Shown: positions 62,406 to 64,000 of the stretch, in pieces
Numbering within the stretch: the stretch's first letter is position 1
Layout: every line of letters begins with the position of its first letter
DNA from: Burkholderiales bacterium
Lineage (GTDB): Bacteria > Pseudomonadota > Gammaproteobacteria > Burkholderiales > Burkholderiaceae_C
Assembly: GCA_030604135.1 (NCBI GenBank)
Contig: JAUVWL010000013.1
Location: 1-64,000, forward strand
Direction: 5' to 3'
DNA: 64,000 bases
Made by a program: the position numbers and the translations under genes
Notes under the pieces: model-generated
Seen by the model: the letters and a program-made list of their open reading frames with translations, nothing else
Told to the model about the DNA's origin: nothing
The model's database searches: none

Positions 62406-64000
62406 GTCCTCTCCTGGGTTGGGGTCATGGCCGGGACTGGGGCGGACAGCTTCAGGGGCAGCTGGCGCAGGCGCTGGCCAGTGAGGGCGAACAGCGCGTT
62501 GGCCACGGCCGGCGCTATGGGCGGCAGGCCGGGTTCGCCCACCCCTTCGGGATGCGCCTGGCTGGGCAGGATGAGGCATTCGACCTCGGGCGCCTCGTTC
62601 AGGCGCAACACCGGCTGGTCGTGGAAGTTGCCGGTACGCACCTGGCCATCGACGATGTCGATCTGCCCGTACAGCGCGGCCGACAGGCCGTACAGGATGC
62701 CGCTTTCCATCTGCTGGCGCACGCCCGCCGGGTTGACCACGGTACCGCAGTCGATGGCGCACCAGACCCGGTGCACCCGAATGCTTTGCCGGTCCGGCGC
62801 CAGCGACACCTGGGCGATCTGGGCCACACTGGAGCCAAAAGAGTCGTGCAGGGCCACCCCCAGCGCGGTGGTCGCGCCGTCGGGCGCCGGGGGAGGTGTC
62901 TGACCCCAGCTGGCCGCTTCGGCCGCGGCACGCAGCACCCGCCGCTGGCGCGGGTGGGCCTTCAGCAAGGCCTCGCGGAAGGCCATCGGGTCGGCGCCAG
63001 CGGCATGCGCCACCTCGTCGAGAAAGCACTCCTTGAAGAAAGCCTGGTGCGAGTGACCCACGGCACGCCAGAATCCGACCTGGGGGCCGCCAGCCACATT
63101 GACGTGGGCGATGCGCGCGGTTGGCCATTCGTAGGCCTGGTCAAAAGCGCCTTCGGAGGCCGTCTTGTCGGGGCCGCGGCCGGGCAGGCCGAACAGGCGC
63201 CGCAGCGCCTGGGGCACGATGGACGGGCTGGCGCTGGTGTTGTTCCAGGCGGTGAGCCGGCCCTGTTCGTCCAGGCCGGCCTCGAACCGGGCCACGCAGG
63301 CCGGTCGGAACAGGTCGTGGCGCGTGTCCTGCTCCCGGGTCCAGATCGTCTGTACCGGTTGGCCGGGCACCGCGCGGGCGATGGCCGCAGCCTGGGCGAT
63401 GAAGTCGACTTCCAGCCGGCGCCCGAAGCCGCCGCCCAGTTGCAGCACCTGCACGTCGACCGCCGCGGCCGGCAGGCCAAGGGCCTCGGCCGCGGCCTTG
63501 CGGGCCAGGCCGGGCACCTGGGTCGACACCCAGACCATGGCGCGGTCCTGGTCAAAGCGCACCGTGCAGTTGATGGGCTCCAGCGCGGCGTGGGCCAGGT
63601 AGGGCGCCCGGTACTCGGCCGACACCCGCCGGGGCGCGGCCGCCAGCGCCTGTTGGACATCGCCCCGACGGAAATACGCGTAGCCCTTTTCCTGGTCCAG
63701 CGTGCGGGAGAGCCCGTCCATGAAGGCCTGGCTGTCGAAGCCTTGCAGCGGGCCGTGGTCCCATTCGATGGCGAGCGCATCGGCGGCCTGGCGTGCATGC
63801 CAGGGGTGATCGGCCACCACCGCGACACCGCCGGTGCCTCCGGCCAGCGGGTCGAAGCGGGTCACCGTGCGCACGCCGGGCTGCTGGTGCGCCGCCGCCT
63901 CATCGAAGCTGGCCACCCGACCCCCGAGGGTCGGGCACAGGCGCACGGCCGCGTAAAGCAGGCCATCGGGCAGGGCGTCGATGCCGAAGCGGGCCCGGCC
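62402..64000 (-). CDS. Molybdenum hydroxylase large subunit (isoquinoline 1-oxidoreductase beta type), N-terminus beyond the window
   Basis: About 532 C-terminal residues are visible; the frame stays open to the right edge ([20 protein letters not shown]), so the gene continues. Molybdopterin-binding blocks of the xanthine dehydrogenase family are present: [40 protein letters not shown] and [20 protein letters not shown], followed by [20 protein letters not shown]. The glutamate expected at the catalytic site lies in the [13 protein letters not shown] stretch. Cells with this two-subunit type usually export it to the periplasm, but the N-terminus cannot be checked here. Confidence 0.9.
   Translation of the reverse strand, partial: GRARFGIDALPDGLLYAAVRLCPTLGGRVASFDEAAAHQQPGVRTVTRFDPLAGGTGGVAVVADHPWHARQAADALAIEWDHGPLQGFDSQAFMDGLSRTLDQEKGYAYFRRGDVQQALAAAPRRVSAEYRAPYLAHAALEPINCTVRFDQDRAMVWVSTQVPGLARKAAAEALGLPAAAVDVQVLQLGGGFGRRLEVDFIAQAAAIARAVPGQPVQTIWTREQDTRHDLFRPACVARFEAGLDEQGRLTAWNNTSASPSIVPQALRRLFGLPGRGPDKTASEGAFDQAYEWPTARIAHVNVAGGPQVGFWRAVGHSHQAFFKECFLDEVAHAAGADPMAFREALLKAHPRQRRVLRAAAEAASWGQTPPPAPDGATTALGVALHDSFGSSVAQIAQVSLAPDRQSIRVHRVWCAIDCGTVVNPAGVRQQMESGILYGLSAALYGQIDIVDGQVRTGNFHDQPVLRLNEAPEVECLILPSQAHPEGVGEPGLPPIAPAVANALFALTGQRLRQLPLKLSAPVPAMTPTQERT

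Overview
The window is GC-rich bacterial DNA, densely coded on both strands. The gene set points to a betaproteobacterium of the Burkholderiales, most likely a Comamonadaceae member close to Hydrogenophaga: phhA-hpd beside an Lrp-type regulator, Bug/TctC binding proteins without a membrane partner, a DUF1840 protein, a phcBSRQ-type operon, a psd of the short LGST type and many GC-rich dispersed palindromes. The genus is an inference from gene content.

Bases 1-7501 look like the right end of an integrated genomic island. From the left edge it holds the start of an IS3-family element, an IS256-family transposase, a conserved helix-turn-helix protein cut by the IS256 end, a staphylococcal-nuclease-like protein, a small lipoprotein, and four minus-strand genes of unknown function (4082-6480). 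It ends at a 46-nt copy of the 3' half of an initiator tRNA-Met (7456-7501), followed by that tRNA's hairpin terminator. No integrase is inside the window.

Bases 7700-24650 are chromosomal core: a PsiF-repeat protein; a globin-coupled sensor with a degenerate GGDEF domain; a metallo-hydrolase/MerR pair with a clear operator; a membrane-anchored lipase; phenylalanine and tyrosine catabolism (phhA-hpd with a divergent Lrp regulator); a GNAT protein; corC-lnt; glyQ-glyS; an 84-bp tandem repeat array; and gmhB-plsC-ygjP-like.

Bases 24650-42130 are catabolic and transport DNA. A MarR-controlled operon encodes an enoyl-CoA hydratase, acyl-CoA dehydrogenase, benzoate/2-aminobenzoate-type CoA ligase and RidA. 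After a DUF1840 gene come two Bug receptors around a small conserved protein, a PaaK-like ligase, and a complete branched-chain-type ABC importer (livF, binding protein, livM, livH, livG) led by a long-chain-type acyl-CoA ligase. A Crp/Fnr-type regulator is divergent from that ligase. This arrangement suggests uptake and CoA activation of organic acids.

Bases 42295-57950 hold an RsuA/RluF-type pseudouridine synthase with a long basic N-terminus, a second lipase-like hydrolase, htpG, and a four-gene overlapping operon that matches phcB-phcS-phcR-phcQ, the cell-density sensing system of Ralstonia. Then come ohrR-ohr with a palindromic operator, srkA, a Methyltransf_32 protein, a CPA2 antiporter and ybdK. 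Bases 57960-64000 hold a NodIJ-type ABC exporter, psd, purT and an isoquinoline-1-oxidoreductase-type molybdenum hydroxylase whose large subunit runs off the right edge.

Two kinds of dispersed repeats recur: a GC-rich element seen at 14416, 21933 (tandem), 27959, 33767 and 34780, and bipartite palindromes at 37439, 42200 (half) and 57425. One copy of the first lies inside the 5' coding region of hpd and encodes most of an unusual N-terminal extension.
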